In this document: positions 44,702 through 53,621 of the stretch, one piece after another
Position numbering within the stretch: position 1 is the first letter of the stretch
Layout of the letters: the number at the start of each line of letters is the position of its first letter
Source of the DNA: Pseudomonadota bacterium
GTDB lineage: Bacteria; Pseudomonadota; Gammaproteobacteria; Ga0077536
Length of the DNA stretch: 64,000 nt
Assembly (NCBI GenBank): GCA_018668255.1
Contig: JABISZ010000024.1
Coordinates: 30,388-94,387 of the forward strand
Direction: 5' to 3'
The notes under the pieces: generated by a model
What the model was told of the DNA's origin: nothing
The model's database searches: none
Seen by the model: the letters and a program-made list of their open reading frames with translations, nothing else
Made by a program: the position numbers and the translations under genes

Positions 44702-45739
44702 TCAGCTGTCTTTGAAATGAGGCATCACTTCTTTGGCGAAAAGCTCCACTGAACCCATGGCATCTTTTCCACTAATTCCCGGTAAGTGCATCCAGCAGGA
44801 GACCTCTGTTGGCTGCACAGCGCGCTGATAGAGCTTTAGCTGCTCTATCGCAAAGTCTGGGTCCCCAATAATGTAACGGTTTTTAAAAGTATCGAAGCCG
44901 ACTTGTTCTTTCTCCGTAATAATACTTCCATCTGCCGCCTTTAGAACGCGATCACCGGCGGCAGACGCCGCTCCATATAGTTCTGTGAATAGATAGTTTA
45001 AGGCTGGAGCTGCAATAGCTTCCGCTTTTTCTTTAGTTTCGGCTATGAATACAGAGCGCATAATTGGTCTCTCTGGTATGACCCACCCGATTTTTTTGGC
45101 TTCAGCTTCGTAAGGCTCAAAGTGCTCTAGAAGCTCTTCAGGTCCGTGTCTAGGAGACATGATTTGCGTTGCATGCCTTCTTGCTGCACGTCTTAGGGAC
45201 GCGGGAGCTGATACGCCATACCAGATAGGGGGGTGTGGCGATTGGACAGGCTTCGGTGTCAGACGCGTTTTGGGTACTTGGTAGTACTTGCCCGAAAAAG
45301 AGAAAGTGTCTTCGGTCCATGCAAGTGTCATTAGGTCTAAAGCTTCTTCAAAACGTCCAATTCTTTCATTACGTGGGATTCCATGCGCTTCAAATTCCTC
45401 TGCGACATATCCAGGGGCAACGCCAAAAATGAAGCGCCCGTTAGAGAGATTGTCTAGGACAGCAATATCTTCGGCTAGCTTCAGTGGTGCATATAATGGG
45501 ACAAGGAGGACGCCTGTTCCAATTCGCATTGTTTTTGTGACTGCGGCAGCTCCTGCACATGCAATTAACGGTCCTGGACAAAGGCCATCTTTTTGAGCAT
45601 GGTGTGAAACTTGAAAGCTAGACGAGTAACCCAGTTCTTCTGCTCTAGGGAGGCAATCAAGCATATCCTGGTAAGGCTCCTGCCAAGGTATTCCGCTTCC
45701 AGGTGGAACTTGGAGAGAAAACATTAATCCAAATTTCAT
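44702..45739 (-). CDS. LLM-class flavin-dependent oxidoreductase
   Basis: A 345 aa luciferase-like monooxygenase, starting MKFGLMFSLQVPPGSG. The barrel segments TMRIGTGVLLVPLYAPLKLAED, NGRFIFGVAPGYVAEEFEAHG and SPHPPIWYGVSAPASLRRA are typical of bacterial alkanal or FMNH2-dependent members. AAGGAG precedes ATG 45739. It is followed, upstream on the same strand, by pxpA (26-bp gap), suggesting an operon. Confidence 0.87.
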   Translation of the reverse strand: MKFGLMFSLQVPPGSGIPWQEPYQDMLDCLPRAEELGYSSSFQVSHHAQKDGLCPGPLIACAGAAAVTKTMRIGTGVLLVPLYAPLKLAEDIAVLDNLSNGRFIFGVAPGYVAEEFEAHGIPRNERIGRFEEALDLMTLAWTEDTFSFSGKYYQVPKTRLTPKPVQSPHPPIWYGVSAPASLRRAARRHATQIMSPRHGPEELLEHFEPYEAEAKKIGWVIPERPIMRSVFIAETKEKAEAIAAPALNYLFTELYGAASAAGDRVLKAADGSIITEKEQVGFDTFKNRYIIGDPDFAIEQLKLYQRAVQPTEVSCWMHLPGISGKDAMGSVELFAKEVMPHFKDS

Positions 45740-45765
45740 ATGATACTCCTTGGTTTACTTATGCC

Positions 45766-46530
45766 TTAGTGAGTTATTGCCGAGGCATTACAGCCCACTT
45801 TTTTCATAGCTTTATGGATTGCTACACTAACTTCAACAGCGTTTGGTCCGTCTCCGTGAATACAAAGACTTTCGGCATCTAAGGTAATCAGAGACCCATC
45901 AACGGCTTGTACTTGGCCTGTTTCGATATATCGCGTCACTTGCGCTGTAGCAAATGAGATATCTGTTTCATGTTTTTCTCGTTGGATAATTAAAGCTCCA
46001 TCGGGAGCGTAATGAAGATCTGGATAAATTTCTCCGACCACGCGTATCCCTTTTTTTCTAGCCGCAGATGGCATCGCGGCATCTGTCGGCGCTGGCCAGT
46101 AAAGCATAGGCTTATCGGATAGCTGGGATATTGCATCCGCGACTGCTGCTGCGAGGGTCTCGTCAGTCTTTAATACTGAGTAGAAAGCACCGTGAGGCTT
46201 TACGTGATGTAATGTCATTCCATTCACTTTTAAAGCCGCTTGCAGAGCTCCAGTTTGGTAGATCGTATAAGCGTAAGCATCTTCAGCTGATATGTTCATT
46301 GCTCGTCGTCCAAATCCCATGAGATCGGGTAATCCGGGGTGGGATCCTACGAGAACATTATCAGTCTTGGCTTTTGCTATGGTATCAAGCATTGTTAATG
46401 GGTCTCCAGCATGGAAGCCGCAAGCTACATTGGCTGTCGTGATTTGGCCCATCATCGCGTAATCATTCCCCATATTCCAGTTTCCAAAGCTTTCGCCCAT
46501 ATCGCAATTAATGTCCATTGATTTAATCAT
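45766..46530 (-). CDS. pxpA: LamB/YcsF family 5-oxoprolinase subunit A
   Basis: A 254 aa protein with the defining N-terminus DINCDMGESFGNW, NVACGFHAGDP and HVKPHGAFY. PxpA works with PxpB and PxpC to hydrolyse 5-oxoproline to glutamate. Neither partner is adjacent here, so activity depends on genes elsewhere. GGAG six bases before ATG 46530 supports that start. Confidence 0.9.
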   Translation of the reverse strand: MIKSMDINCDMGESFGNWNMGNDYAMMGQITTANVACGFHAGDPLTMLDTIAKAKTDNVLVGSHPGLPDLMGFGRRAMNISAEDAYAYTIYQTGALQAALKVNGMTLHHVKPHGAFYSVLKTDETLAAAVADAISQLSDKPMLYWPAPTDAAMPSAARKKGIRVVGEIYPDLHYAPDGALIIQREKHETDISFATAQVTRYIETGQVQAVDGSLITLDAESLCIHGDGPNAVEVSVAIHKAMKKVGCNASAITH

Positions 46531-46875
46531 TTTAGTCTCCGTACTAGTGTTAGGTAACTACTATTCATGTAATTGGAGGCTACATGATTTCGAACCTACT
46601 GCAAAGAGCCGCTTATACTATTAGCTAACTCGATATTCGTGATTTTTAATTTCCGTCCAAACGTCAATAATCACAAATATTAATTTGTGGGGAGAAAGAT
46701 TAAATTGCTATTTAGTGATTCCAATATATTCGTAGTGACATTTTTTAGGGGTATTAGTTAGTTGATAGTGTATAAAACCTCAAAAAGAAAAAATATTTTT
46801 CCAATTTCCTCCTAGTCCTGAGCGCAGGGTGGCCTTGATAACTTATGGCTTAGTTCATATTTCTACTTGTTCCAT
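46531..46875. other. Intergenic region between pxpA and tRNA-Arg
   Basis: About 345 bp of AT-rich sequence containing the pxpA upstream region on the left. Several T and A runs occur, but I find no open frame with a ribosome site, no terminator with a convincing stem and no known regulatory motif. Confidence 0.4.
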
Positions 46876-46904
46876 TTGACAGGAACCTTTCACCATTTGA
46901 TAAT
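46876..46904 (+). promoter_or_regulatory. Sigma-70 promoter of tRNA-Arg(ACG)
   Basis: TTGACA (46876-46881), exactly 17 bp, then GATAAT (46899-46904), followed by CGCGC, a GC-rich discriminator typical of stable-RNA promoters. Transcription would start about 10 bp before the tRNA at 46919. Confidence 0.8.
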
Positions 46905-46918
46905 CGCGCTCTCACTTA

Positions 46919-46995
46919 GCGCCCGTAGCTCAGCTGGATAGAGTACCTGGCTACGAACCAGGGGGTCGGAGGTTCGAATCCTTCCGGGCGCGCCA
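46919..46995 (+). tRNA. tRNA-Arg (ACG)
   Basis: A 77-nt tRNA with encoded CCA. Acceptor GCGCCCG pairs with CGGGCGC; the anticodon stem is CCTGG/CCAGG with loop CTACGAA, anticodon ACG at 46953-46955; T arm GGAGG-TTCGAAT-CCTTC. A34 is the substrate of TadA (15277-15741). It is 71/77 identical to the tRNA-Arg(UCG) at 48534. Confidence 0.97.
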
Positions 46996-47106
46996 TAATC
47001 GGCTATTGTGTTTTTAGTTTGGGATGCTCGCCTCTACGGAGAACGTGGGAAGAGTGGAGAGTGCTTTCTTAGTTTTGTGTTTTTCCTTAACAGTTGGACT
47101 TCTTTA

Positions 47107-47829
47107 ATGACACAGTGCGAAAACTATATGGATGGTCAATCTGCAATAGTGCTTTTTTCAGGTGGACAAGATTCTACCGTCTGCTTGGCTTGGGCGCTGA
47201 AACAGTTCGATTCTGTTTCTACAGTTGGTTTTTCTTATGGTCAGCGTCACGCTGTAGAGTTGGACTGTCGCGAGGTGATTTTATCGAAAATGCGCGATAT
47301 TTTTCCCCAATGGGCTTCTAAACTAGCAAATGACCAGCTAGTGGATCTTGATTTTTTTGAACAAATTAGTGATTCCGCATTGATTACTGCTCGAGAAATA
47401 GAGGAAACTGGAAATGGTTTACCAAATACTTTCGTGCCGGGGCGAAACATTTTTTTTCTAACCACTGCTGCCGCTCTAGCTTATAAATGTGACATAAATA
47501 ACATTGTCGGGGGCATGTGTGAGACTGACTATTCAGGATACCCCGATTGTCGAGACGACACCTTAAAGTCGATAGAAAAAACCTTAAGTCTAGGGATGGA
47601 ACGTGAACTGACTATCCACACGCCTTTGATGTTTCTTGATAAAGCGGCTAGCTGGTCTTTTGCACACAAATTAGGGGGCGATGCTTTTGTGGACGTTATC
47701 ATCGAAGATACACACACGTGTTACTTGGGGGAAAGAAAGGTTCGGCACGCATGGGGGTATGGATGTGGGAAATGCCCTGCATGTGAACTACGAGAAAGTG
47801 GTTTCACAAAATATTTGTCAACGCTTTAG
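47107..47829 (+). CDS. queC: 7-cyano-7-deazaguanine synthase QueC
   Basis: ATP-dependent conversion of 7-carboxy-7-deazaguanine to preQ0 for queuosine. The PP-loop motif [14 protein letters not shown] is near the N-terminus, with [14 protein letters not shown] and the C-terminal zinc site [14 protein letters not shown]. The open frame reaches back to GTG 47008, but ATG 47107 (or 47128) fits the family start, giving about 240 aa; ribosome sites are weak for all. It is followed 3 bp later by queE. Confidence 0.94.
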   Translation: MTQCENYMDGQSAIVLFSGGQDSTVCLAWALKQFDSVSTVGFSYGQRHAVELDCREVILSKMRDIFPQWASKLANDQLVDLDFFEQISDSALITAREIEETGNGLPNTFVPGRNIFFLTTAAALAYKCDINNIVGGMCETDYSGYPDCRDDTLKSIEKTLSLGMERELTIHTPLMFLDKAASWSFAHKLGGDAFVDVIIEDTHTCYLGERKVRHAWGYGCGKCPACELRESGFTKYLSTL

Positions 47830-47832
47830 TCT

Positions 47833-48474
47833 ATGAAATATTCAGTAAAAGAAATCTATTTAACTTTACAAGGTGAGGGTTCTCATGCAGGGCGAGCAGC
47901 CGTTTTCTGTCGGTTTTCCGGTTGTAATCTGTGGTCTGGAAAAGAGTCTGATCGTCTGTCGGCGGAGTGTCAATTTTGCGATACAGATTTTGTCGGCACG
48001 GACGGGAAGGGGGGTGGTAAGTTTAATTCTTCTGAAGAACTAGCGGGGACGATAAATACCGAGTGGGAAAGGAATGTAGATTTAAATAGTTTTAAACTAG
48101 TCGTTTTTACCGGAGGAGAACCTGCGCTACAGATTTCTCAGGAACTTATTGATACGTTGAGGACTTTGGGTTTTGAGTGTGCTATTGAAACTAATGGCAC
48201 TGTTCCTCTTCGTGCAACGCTCGATTGGGTGACCGTATCCCCAAAAATCTTAGGGAAATTGGCAGTGTCATCTGGGCATGAACTTAAGCTAGTGTTTCCA
48301 CAGAAGTTGATTAGTCCAGAGATGTATCGAGATCTGCATTTTAAATATTTTTTTTTACAGCCCATGGATGGTATTGATTATAAAGAAAATTTAAAGTTAA
48401 CAATCGCGTATTGTCTCAAAAATCCTCAATGGAAGCTGTCCATACAGACACATAAATACATAGGGATTGATTAA
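47833..48474 (+). CDS. queE: 7-carboxy-7-deazaguanine synthase QueE
   Basis: Radical SAM enzyme making 7-carboxy-7-deazaguanine from carboxytetrahydropterin, the step before QueC. The iron-sulfur cysteines are in the QueE-specific spacing C31-x14-C46-x2-C49, with VFTGGEPALQ and ETNGTV following. At 213 aa it is full length. queC-queE is one unit flanked by two tRNA-Arg genes. Confidence 0.94.
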   Translation: MKYSVKEIYLTLQGEGSHAGRAAVFCRFSGCNLWSGKESDRLSAECQFCDTDFVGTDGKGGGKFNSSEELAGTINTEWERNVDLNSFKLVVFTGGEPALQISQELIDTLRTLGFECAIETNGTVPLRATLDWVTVSPKILGKLAVSSGHELKLVFPQKLISPEMYRDLHFKYFFLQPMDGIDYKENLKLTIAYCLKNPQWKLSIQTHKYIGID

Positions 48475-48533
48475 GTACTAACAACTTCGGTTATCATGGG
48501 GCACCAGAGGTTAGATTTCACAAGTAAAATCTT

Positions 48534-48610
48534 GCGCCCGTAGCTCAGCTGGATAGAGTACCTGGCTTCGAACCAGGTGGTCGGGAGTTCGAATCTCTCC
48601 GGGCGCGCCA
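48534..48610 (+). tRNA. tRNA-Arg (UCG)
   Basis: A 77-nt tRNA with encoded CCA. Same acceptor and D arm as tRNA-Arg(ACG) at 46919; the anticodon loop is CTTCGAA, anticodon TCG at 48568-48570. Differences from the ACG gene are six: anticodon first base, one variable-loop base and four bases in the T stem that are paired changes. It reads CGA and probably CGG. The nearest promoter-like sequence (TTGATT around 48467) is weak; it may be read with queCE. Confidence 0.97.
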
Positions 48611-48721
48611 ACTACCTCTTAGTCCTGCAGTGACATCCTCCAGGCTGAATAGAAAATCAGCTTGAAGGGCATAGTGTTCAGTGCTCTACTTATCAGCCAC
48701 CTTCTAAAAAAGGAAATGACT

Positions 48722-51700
48722 ATGGGGAGCCAAAGGCGTTTATTGATCGCTAACAGAGGAGAAATTGCGTTACGTATTATACGCACTGCACAGGAATCGG
48801 GCTTTCATACGGTCGCCATATACCCTAAAGATGACGAAGCCAGTTTGCATGTTCGCCGGGCAGATGAGGCGGTCAGATTGAGTGGTGTTGGCCCCGCTGC
48901 CTATTTGGATATTGATGAAATTACAAGTATCGCTGTAGCCACTAATTGTCAAATGGTACATCCTGGTTATGGATTTTTGTCAGAGAGTGGCTCATTCGTT
49001 AGAAGTATCGAAAAAACAGGTATTGTTTTTGTCGGCCCGACGGCAGAGCAGATGGAGCTTTTTGGCAACAAAAGTGCAGCTTGTAACTATGCCCGAGAGA
49101 AAACTATTCCTGTCCTGGGCTCATCGGCAACGTTCAAATCCTGTGATGAGTTTGTCAAATTATTTGAGAATTCTGTTCCCAGAAAACCTCACATCATTAA
49201 AGCCGTTTCAGGGGGCGGTGGTCGAGGCATGCGGGTAGTAAGAATCGGAGATGACATACGGAAATTATGGGATCAAGCTGAGGCTGAGGCACTAACTGCT
49301 TTCGGTGATGGTCGTCTTTATGCTGAGGAATACTGCGATGTTGCTCGGCACATCGAGGTTCAAGTGGTTGGAGACGGTCAAGGGAATGTGACTCATTTGT
49401 GGGAAAGAGACTGTTCCTTGCAGAGGCGCCATCAAAAGCTAGTCGAGATTACACCTGCTCCAAGCCTAGATAGCGGACTTCGAAAAAAACTTCTTGATGC
49501 AGCTGTTTCGCTAGCAACTGAGGTTCAATACCGCGGCATAGGCACGTTTGAGTTTTTAGTGGATGTGGAGACTAGTAACTATTTTTTTATAGAAGCGAAT
49601 CCTCGGTTACAAGTTGAACATACCATTACCGAAGAAGTCCTGGGGCTTGACCTGATCTGCATCCAGTTTGAAATTGCTTTGGGTAGGTCTCTCGAAAACT
49701 TGAGTCTTCTAACGCCTCCTCCTATCAAAGGCACTGCATTACAGCTTCGGATAAACGCTGAAAAAATGAATGAGGACGGCAAAATAAGTAGCGTTGGAGG
49801 TGTTGTGTCCCAGTTTGAGCCATCAGCGGGGCCTGGAGTGCGGGTTGATACTGCCGCACATAACTTATACACCATGCATCCTTCTTTCGATTCTTTGTTG
49901 GCAAAGCTTATTATTTATTCTCATGGTTCTGATCAGCAAAAATTACTCACAAAAGCAGGAAGAGTGCTGTCCGAGTTTGTCATAGACGGATTACCGACGA
50001 ATCGCTCTCTAATTTCAGCATTAGTAAAACGACCGGAAATTGCTTTAGGCAAAGTGACAACAGGGTTTGTCGAAGAAAACTGGGAAAGTCTTTTTTCTGC
50101 ATCAGAGAAGCTGCCTAAGAAGCAAAGGACTGATGCAGATGAGGTTAAGGAAAGCACTACAACTTCTATTCCCGAAGGTTTACGGGCAGCGAAAGCGCCG
50201 ATGAGAGGAAGCATAATCAGCATAGATGTTGAGATTGGTGAAATAGTTTCTTCTGGTCAACAACTAGGATTGTTGGAAGCCATGAAAATGCACCATGAAA
50301 TTATTGCTATCGACTCAGGAGTCGTTTCTGACATTCTTTCTGAGTTAGGTGACGTGGTTGACGAGAGAGATCACCTATTCTATCTCGAACCTTTAGCTAA
50401 TGAGACTTTAGTTGCTGAAAAAAGAAATAGTATTGATATCGAGGTAGGACGCGCGGACTTAGAAGAAGTTATTGAACGACACGATAGAGGTCTCGATATC
50501 AACCGGCCAGCAGCGAGGGCGAAACGGGCGTCAAGAAACTCTAGAATGGCGCGAGAGAACATTGAAGACTTATGCGATGAAGGCTCATTCATCGAATATG
50601 GTGCACTTGCGATAGCGGCGCAACGAAAGCGGAGGAGCCTTGACGATTTACAAGCTAATACCCCTGCTGATGGAATGATTGGTGGTTTTGGCAATATAAA
50701 TGGGGAGCATTTTGGTGATGATTCACGTTGTGCGGTTCTGGCTTACGATTTTACTGTTCTAGCCGGAACCCAAGGGCACAATAATCACAAGAAAAAGGAT
50801 CGTATTTTTGAGTTGGCTTTGGAGTGGAAAACTCCAACTGTATTTTTTACTGAGGGAGGGGGAGGTCGTCCTGGCGACGTTGACACTGATGACTTGATTA
50901 TGAGTTGGCTGGATTTGAAAACTTTTACGAGTTGGCCAAAATTGAGTGGGGTCGCACCTAGGATAGCCGTGAATTCGGGACGATGTTTTGCGGGTAATGC
51001 TGTTATTTTCGGGTGCGCTGATATTACGATCGCAACTCAGAGTTCAAACATCGGATTAGCAGGTCCAGCTATGATAGAAGGTGGCGGGCTGGGGACTTTT
51101 ACCCCAGACGATATCGGTCCAATTGAGGTTCAAGAAGCTAATGGTGTAGTTGACGTGGTTACTGTCGATGAGCTCGAGGCGACTCAAATAGCTCGTCAGA
51201 TCTTAGGATGCTTTCAGGGGAAAATCGAAGGATGGACTTGCTCTGATCAAAGGGTGTTAAGACATTTAATTCCTGAGAATAGAATGAAAGTTTATGACGT
51301 TAGAGAGGTTATAAAAAATATTGCTGATGACGATTCCTTTATAGAGCTGAGGAGACAGTATGGTCCTGGTCTAATTACTGGATTTATTCGAGTTGAAGGT
51401 CGAGCTATGGGGTTGATAGCAAATGACTCCAAGTATTTGGGCGGTGCTATTGATGGAGATGGTGGAGAAAAAGGAGGCCGTTTTCTTCAGTTATGTGATG
51501 CGTATGGCGTTCCAGTTATTTCTTTATGTGATACCCCTGGTTTCATGGTGGGACCAGATAGTGAGAAAACAGCGGCAGTTAGGCGTGGGTCGCGACTCAT
51601 AGTTGCAGGAGCGAACCTTTCCGTACCGATGTTCACGATTATAACTCGCAAGGGTTATGGCTTAGGAGCGCAAGCGATGGCGGGCGGAAGTCTCCACCAG

Positions 51701-51997
51701 CCCTTTTTCTCGATCGCATGGCCAACTGCTGAGCTAGGTCCTATGGGACTAGAAGGCGCGGTAGAGTTGGGATTCAAGAAGGAGCTAATGGCTGCTGAAG
51801 AGGGCCCAGAGCGCAGAGCGTTATACGAGAGACTAGTGGCAGGTCTTTATGAGAAAGGTAAGGCTGTTTCTGTCGCTTCTGTTTTTGAAATAGATGCAGT
51901 TATTGATCCAAAAGACACAAGATCGTGGCTCGTCAGAGGTATGAAAATGGCGGGCTCAAAACAAAGAGAGAGAAAGTCATATGTGGATGTCTGGTAG
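48722..51997 (+). CDS. Single-chain biotin-dependent acyl-CoA carboxylase (BC-BCCP-CT fusion)
   Basis: A 1091 aa fusion. Residues 1 to about 450 are biotin carboxylase (RRLLIANRGEIALRII, KAVSGGGGRGMRVV, EANPRLQVEHTITEEV). A biotinyl domain follows with biotin site Lys522 in LLEAMKMHHEI. From about 590 a carboxyltransferase region contains both halves (EDLCDEGSFIEYGAL, then DDSFIELRRQYGPGLITGF and CDTPGFMVGPDSEKTA). It carboxylates an acyl-CoA, perhaps acetyl, propionyl or a longer chain. The open frame begins at 48662, but ATG 48722 lies 7 bases after AAGGA. It starts 111 bp after tRNA-Arg(UCG). Confidence 0.88.
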   Translation: MGSQRRLLIANRGEIALRIIRTAQESGFHTVAIYPKDDEASLHVRRADEAVRLSGVGPAAYLDIDEITSIAVATNCQMVHPGYGFLSESGSFVRSIEKTGIVFVGPTAEQMELFGNKSAACNYAREKTIPVLGSSATFKSCDEFVKLFENSVPRKPHIIKAVSGGGGRGMRVVRIGDDIRKLWDQAEAEALTAFGDGRLYAEEYCDVARHIEVQVVGDGQGNVTHLWERDCSLQRRHQKLVEITPAPSLDSGLRKKLLDAAVSLATEVQYRGIGTFEFLVDVETSNYFFIEANPRLQVEHTITEEVLGLDLICIQFEIALGRSLENLSLLTPPPIKGTALQLRINAEKMNEDGKISSVGGVVSQFEPSAGPGVRVDTAAHNLYTMHPSFDSLLAKLIIYSHGSDQQKLLTKAGRVLSEFVIDGLPTNRSLISALVKRPEIALGKVTTGFVEENWESLFSASEKLPKKQRTDADEVKESTTTSIPEGLRAAKAPMRGSIISIDVEIGEIVSSGQQLGLLEAMKMHHEIIAIDSGVVSDILSELGDVVDERDHLFYLEPLANETLVAEKRNSIDIEVGRADLEEVIERHDRGLDINRPAARAKRASRNSRMARENIEDLCDEGSFIEYGALAIAAQRKRRSLDDLQANTPADGMIGGFGNINGEHFGDDSRCAVLAYDFTVLAGTQGHNNHKKKDRIFELALEWKTPTVFFTEGGGGRPGDVDTDDLIMSWLDLKTFTSWPKLSGVAPRIAVNSGRCFAGNAVIFGCADITIATQSSNIGLAGPAMIEGGGLGTFTPDDIGPIEVQEANGVVDVVTVDELEATQIARQILGCFQGKIEGWTCSDQRVLRHLIPENRMKVYDVREVIKNIADDDSFIELRRQYGPGLITGFIRVEGRAMGLIANDSKYLGGAIDGDGGEKGGRFLQLCDAYGVPVISLCDTPGFMVGPDSEKTAAVRRGSRLIVAGANLSVPMFTIITRKGYGLGAQAMAGGSLHQPFFSIAWPTAELGPMGLEGAVELGFKKELMAAEEGPERRALYERLVAGLYEKGKAVSVASVFEIDAVIDPKDTRSWLVRGMKMAGSKQRERKSYVDVW

Positions 51998-52077
51998 TTT
52001 GTGTCGCTCTGTAAGTGGGCGCATATTTGGTGTATTGTTTTGTCATTAAATCTTAATTTAATGTTATTGGTGTTTAT

Positions 52078-52599
52078 ATGAGATATTGCCCAGAATGCGG
52101 ATATAAGCTAATTAAGTTACCTTTAGGTGGTAGAGAACGGCTCACGTGTGAAGATCCTAAGTGTGGTTTTGTGCATTGGAATAACCCTGTCCCTGTAGTG
52201 GCGGCTATCGTAGAACACGACAATGAGGTCGCCCTTATACAGAATGTTGGATGGCCTTCTGATTGGTTCGGCCTTGTAACAGGTTTTTTGGAGGCTGGCG
52301 AAATGCCGGCGGAAGCAGTTTTACGTGAAGTTGAAGAAGAGATTGGGCTGCCGGCCAAACTTCAGTCATACGTAGGTATGTATGAATTTTACCGCAGTAA
52401 TCAACTGATTATTGCTTATCACGTTACAGTTGATTCTCATGAAGTTGATCTATGCCCCCATGAAATTGCGGCCCAAAAATGGGTTGCTATTGATGATATA
52501 GAGCCTTGGACTGCTGGGACAGGAAAAGCTTTGCAAGACTGGCTGAAAACCAAGGGCATCGACAGAGAGTTAGTAGATTTCAGTGGTGCTAATTCTTAG
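52078..52599 (+). CDS. NUDIX hydrolase with zinc ribbon
   Basis: A 173 aa protein. A zinc ribbon with Cys4, Cys7, Cys24 and Cys29 is followed by the Nudix box GFLEAGEMPAEAVLREVEEE-IGL, complete for metal-dependent hydrolysis of nucleoside diphosphate derivatives. This arrangement resembles NudC/YfaO-type NAD or other nucleotide hydrolases but is shorter than NudC. Its 3' end overlaps the convergent yidD gene by 11 bp. Confidence 0.88.
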   Translation: MRYCPECGYKLIKLPLGGRERLTCEDPKCGFVHWNNPVPVVAAIVEHDNEVALIQNVGWPSDWFGLVTGFLEAGEMPAEAVLREVEEEIGLPAKLQSYVGMYEFYRSNQLIIAYHVTVDSHEVDLCPHEIAAQKWVAIDDIEPWTAGTGKALQDWLKTKGIDRELVDFSGANS

Positions 52600-52852
52600 T
52601 TTGGATCTTACTATTCGGCACTGGATCATAACCTGACTGCTTATTCCATGGTTGGCATCGTAGAACTCTTAGGATTGCTAATACGACTCCTCTAGCACCG
52701 TGCTTTTTTATGGCCTCAATTGCATATTCTGAACAGGTAGGCGCATATCTGCAGCAAGGTGCAAATAGGGGTGAAATAATTATCCGGTAACAATGGATAG
52801 GTGCTATTGCAACACTTTTCGCCAGTGTTCCTAAGAGTTTTTTTAGCGGCAT
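52589..52852 (-). CDS. yidD: Membrane protein insertion efficiency factor YidD
   Basis: Small membrane-associated helper of YidC-dependent insertion. At 87 aa from ATG 52852 (MPLKKLLGTLAKSVA), with YRIIISPLFAPCCRYAPTCSEYAIEAI and RVLRCQPWNKQSGYDPVP, the family core. The open frame reaches 52918 but would then overlap the zf-CHCC gene, so the shorter start is preferred. yidD is usually next to rnpA; here it is apart. Confidence 0.92.
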   Translation of the reverse strand: MPLKKLLGTLAKSVAIAPIHCYRIIISPLFAPCCRYAPTCSEYAIEAIKKHGARGVVLAILRVLRCQPWNKQSGYDPVPNSKIQTKN

Positions 52853-52865
52853 AAAAACATACTTG

Positions 52866-53054
52866 CTACTCTTGGGTAGCGTTTTGTGAGTAATTATGTC
52901 GTGCAAACCGCTGACCACAGTAATAGCAATCTATGTATATTTTTTCTGCCAACGGTAAAAAAACGCGAGGGTGACCCAAGGATCCGCCTCCTCCATCACA
53001 AGATGCTCCATGCTCACCGTCTTTTACTAAATGAATATTTCTTTCTATAGTCAT
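52866..53054 (-). CDS. Zinc-finger (CHCC) protein
   Basis: A 62 aa protein with the zf-CHCC signature CDGGGGSLGHPRVFLPL...CYYC (the NDUFS6-like zinc-binding domain). The start is ATG 53054 with GGGA seven bases upstream; longer starts at 53066 or 53111 are possible. Function unknown; family members are small zinc proteins of proteobacteria. It lies just upstream of yidD on the same strand. Confidence 0.82.
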   Translation of the reverse strand: MTIERNIHLVKDGEHGASCDGGGGSLGHPRVFLPLAEKIYIDCYYCGQRFARHNYSQNATQE

Positions 53055-53330
53055 ATTTTTTCCCATTAGGTTGCTACTATGGTATGCGCAAGGGCTAGCA
53101 AATGTCGCCACCTAATTGTCTGAATTTTAGCAATAATGCTATATATATTTTGGCGTATTTAAGTCCGTCCTATCTAGAACGGTTATTTTAAACTTATTTG
53201 TGAATAAAATTCTAAAATGGACTAAAATTTGTCCCGCCAACTTTTACGCACTTCTGGTATTAAAAGATGTACTGGTACCTAGTTAGTGCGCTTCTTAACT
53301 ATCGAGAGCATCTGAGCTAAGTTATTTAAT
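53055..53330. other. Intergenic region, about 276 bp
   Basis: AT-rich spacer between the divergent zf-CHCC and yhbY genes. It must hold both promoters. I see no further gene or terminator with a T run. Confidence 0.4.
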
Positions 53331-53609
53331 ATGAAAGAAAATCTCTCGAATAAAGAAAAAAAAGAGTTGCGGAAAAAAGCGCATGCACTTAAGCCGGTAG
53401 TTATGATTGGCCAGCATGGTCTCACGGATGCGGTATTGGCTGAGATAGACCTCGCTCTTAATGCCCATGAGTTAATTAAAGTGCGCGTCAGAGGGTCTGA
53501 AAAAAATGAACGTGCTGAGCAAGTCGCTCAAATAAAAGATCAATTAAATGCTGAAGTAGTGCATCAAATTGGCGGCATTACCGTGTTATACCGGCTAGTC
53601 ACAGATTAA
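53331..53609 (+). CDS. yhbY: RNA-binding protein YhbY (CRM domain)
   Basis: A 92 aa CRM-domain protein associated with the large ribosomal subunit. The N-terminus is KEKKELRKKAHALKPVVMIGQHGLTDAV with the GxxG loop GQHG, then HELIKVRVRG and a C-terminal IGGITVLYR. Length and pattern fit E. coli YhbY. The yheS gene begins 12 bp after, suggesting cotranscription. Confidence 0.94.
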   Translation: MKENLSNKEKKELRKKAHALKPVVMIGQHGLTDAVLAEIDLALNAHELIKVRVRGSEKNERAEQVAQIKDQLNAEVVHQIGGITVLYRLVTD

Positions 53610-53621
53610 AAAATAAAGATT

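Noticed and set aside
28027..46918. Integrative element between the tRNA genes
   Set aside because: No integrase, no phage gene and no duplicated tRNA 3' end was found, so mobility is not supported although insertion is suspected.
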